Shown here: one piece after another, positions 63,200-64,000 of the stretch | Numbering within the stretch: the stretch's first letter is position 1 | How the letters are laid out: the number at the start of each line of letters is the position of its first letter | Source of the DNA: Gammaproteobacteria bacterium | GTDB lineage: Bacteria; Pseudomonadota; Gammaproteobacteria; JAKBBU01 | Reading direction: 5' to 3' | Length of the DNA stretch: 64,000 nt | Assembly (NCBI GenBank): GCA_021773195.1 | Contig: JAJFKN010000008.1 | Location: forward strand, 62,001-126,000 | Made by a program: the position numbers and the translations under genes | Notes under the pieces: model-generated | What the model was told of the DNA's origin: nothing | The model's input: only the letters and a program-made list of their open reading frames with translations | Database searches by the model: none

Positions 63200-63994
63200 A
63201 TGCTGAGTTTAGTGAAGGGTAAAAAATCTATGTCAGCACCGGATTTTGACAAAACTGCAGCCGATTATGCTCAGCATCGTCAGGGCTTCCCTGGTGAATT
63301 TTTTCAGCGAATTATGCAGCTTGGTATAGGCTTGCCTCGTCAAGTGATCTTAGATTTGGGCACGGGGACGGGCACCATTGCCCGTGTCTTAGCGCGCGAG
63401 GGTTGTAAAGTCATCGGTTTGGACATCTCCAATGATTTATTGGAGGCGGCACGTCAGTTAGACAAAAAAAATGATGCTAATGTGGAATATTATTTAGCCC
63501 CAGCGGAAGAAACGGGCTTACCCGATGATTTTTTTGATGTGGTTATTGCAGGGCAATGTTGGCATTGGTTCAATCATCCAAAAGCCATTAAAGAAGTGAA
63601 GCGATTATTGCGCCCAGGGGGTCGGTTGGTGATTGCTCACATAGATTGGTTGCCGCTTAAGGATAGTATTCCTGCATTGAGTGAATCTCTTATTACTCAA
63701 CATAATCCCCAATGGACCATGGGCGGTGGTAATGGTTTTTATACCCAATGGGTGGATATGCTAGCCGAGGCGCATTTTCAAGCTATTGAAACCTTCAGTT
63801 TTGACGTGTTAGTTCCCTATACTCATGACGCGTGGTTGGGGCGCATTCGTGCATCGGCAGGGATATCTGCTAGTTTAGGCCCTGAAGCGGTATTGGCTTT
63901 TAATGAAGAACACAGAACGCAATTAAAGAAGCAATTTCCTGAAGCAACATTGATGGTCCCCCATCGTTGTTTTGCGGTTATAGCAGATGTTTGA
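63200..63994 (+). CDS. Class I SAM-dependent methyltransferase
   Basis: The 264-residue protein has a SAM loop LDLGTGTGTIAR near residues 51-62, the strand-2 acidic residue in VIGLDISND, and GQCWHWFNHPKAIKEVKRLLRPGGRL, a pattern of UbiE/Tam-like enzymes. Two starts are possible: 63200, with GAGG eight bases before, and 63230 (MSAPDFDK), which fits homologue starts better. It is a single gene with its own upstream gap. Substrate unknown. Confidence 0.88.
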   Translation: MLSLVKGKKSMSAPDFDKTAADYAQHRQGFPGEFFQRIMQLGIGLPRQVILDLGTGTGTIARVLAREGCKVIGLDISNDLLEAARQLDKKNDANVEYYLAPAEETGLPDDFFDVVIAGQCWHWFNHPKAIKEVKRLLRPGGRLVIAHIDWLPLKDSIPALSESLITQHNPQWTMGGGNGFYTQWVDMLAEAHFQAIETFSFDVLVPYTHDAWLGRIRASAGISASLGPEAVLAFNEEHRTQLKKQFPEATLMVPHRCFAVIADV

Positions 63995-64000
63995 TGAAAT

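Overview
The window looks like the chromosome of an AT-leaning gammaproteobacterium. The shared synteny points there: lptF-lptG divergent from pepA-holC-valS, cysZ next to smc-zipA, bioA divergent from bioB-F-H-C-D, plus orn, tam and hemB. A DsbA-type oxidoreductase with a Mip/FKBP-like N-terminal dimerisation domain and several lone secreted small proteins suggest a Legionellales/Coxiellaceae-type lineage; this is inference from gene content, not a proven placement. No insertion sequence, integrase, prophage, CRISPR array or rRNA was seen. One tRNA-Arg(CCT) is present.

Layout. 0-7.3 kb: small secreted protein, plsY, DsbA2-like oxidoreductase, orn, tam, a membrane protein, a gene remnant, a class A beta-lactamase, and a winged-helix ATPase with degenerate nucleotide-binding motifs behind a strong palindromic operator. 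7.4-14.4 kb: valS-holC-pepA facing lptFG. 14.4-17.7 kb: accessory block of glycine-rich small membrane proteins, two lone secreted proteins of one apparent family, a Rap1a/Tai-like protein and a RimJ/L-type acetyltransferase. 17.8-23.5 kb: complete biotin locus with a clear BirA operator over the bioB promoter. 23.4-26.8 kb: ABC-2 exporter, outer-membrane beta-barrel, tRNA-Arg, HdeD-like protein. 27.1-33.4 kb: cydABX-cydDC (bd oxidase and its CydDC exporter). 33.4-34.9 kb: UspA-type protein and LOG-family protein.

34.8-47.0 kb is the most striking region. It is one tightly packed leftward operon running usp, pta/ptb, an internally deleted acetate kinase, hypA-B-F-C-D-E, the four subunits of a soluble NAD(P)-linked group 3b-like [NiFe] hydrogenase (hydB-G-D-A) and its maturation protease. 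The gene immediately upstream is fnr, with all four cluster cysteines and a canonical recognition helix. A near-consensus FNR box lies in front of the operon. A second FNR-like site sits at about -41 of a likely cydA promoter. Together these read as a low-oxygen module: FNR senses loss of O2 and switches on the high-affinity oxidase and a hydrogen-cycling enzyme that exchanges electrons between NAD(P)H and H2. The acetyl-phosphate branch appears crippled, because the kinase lacks its central catalytic region.

47.8-64 kb: Dus-family tRNA-dihydrouridine synthase, HigBA-like toxin-antitoxin pair, another lone secreted protein, an orphan FlgM-like anti-sigma factor, cysZ, smc, zipA, an aromatic amino-acid permease, hemB, a two-TM-pore potassium channel-like protein, a two-gene RND efflux system and a SAM-dependent methyltransferase.
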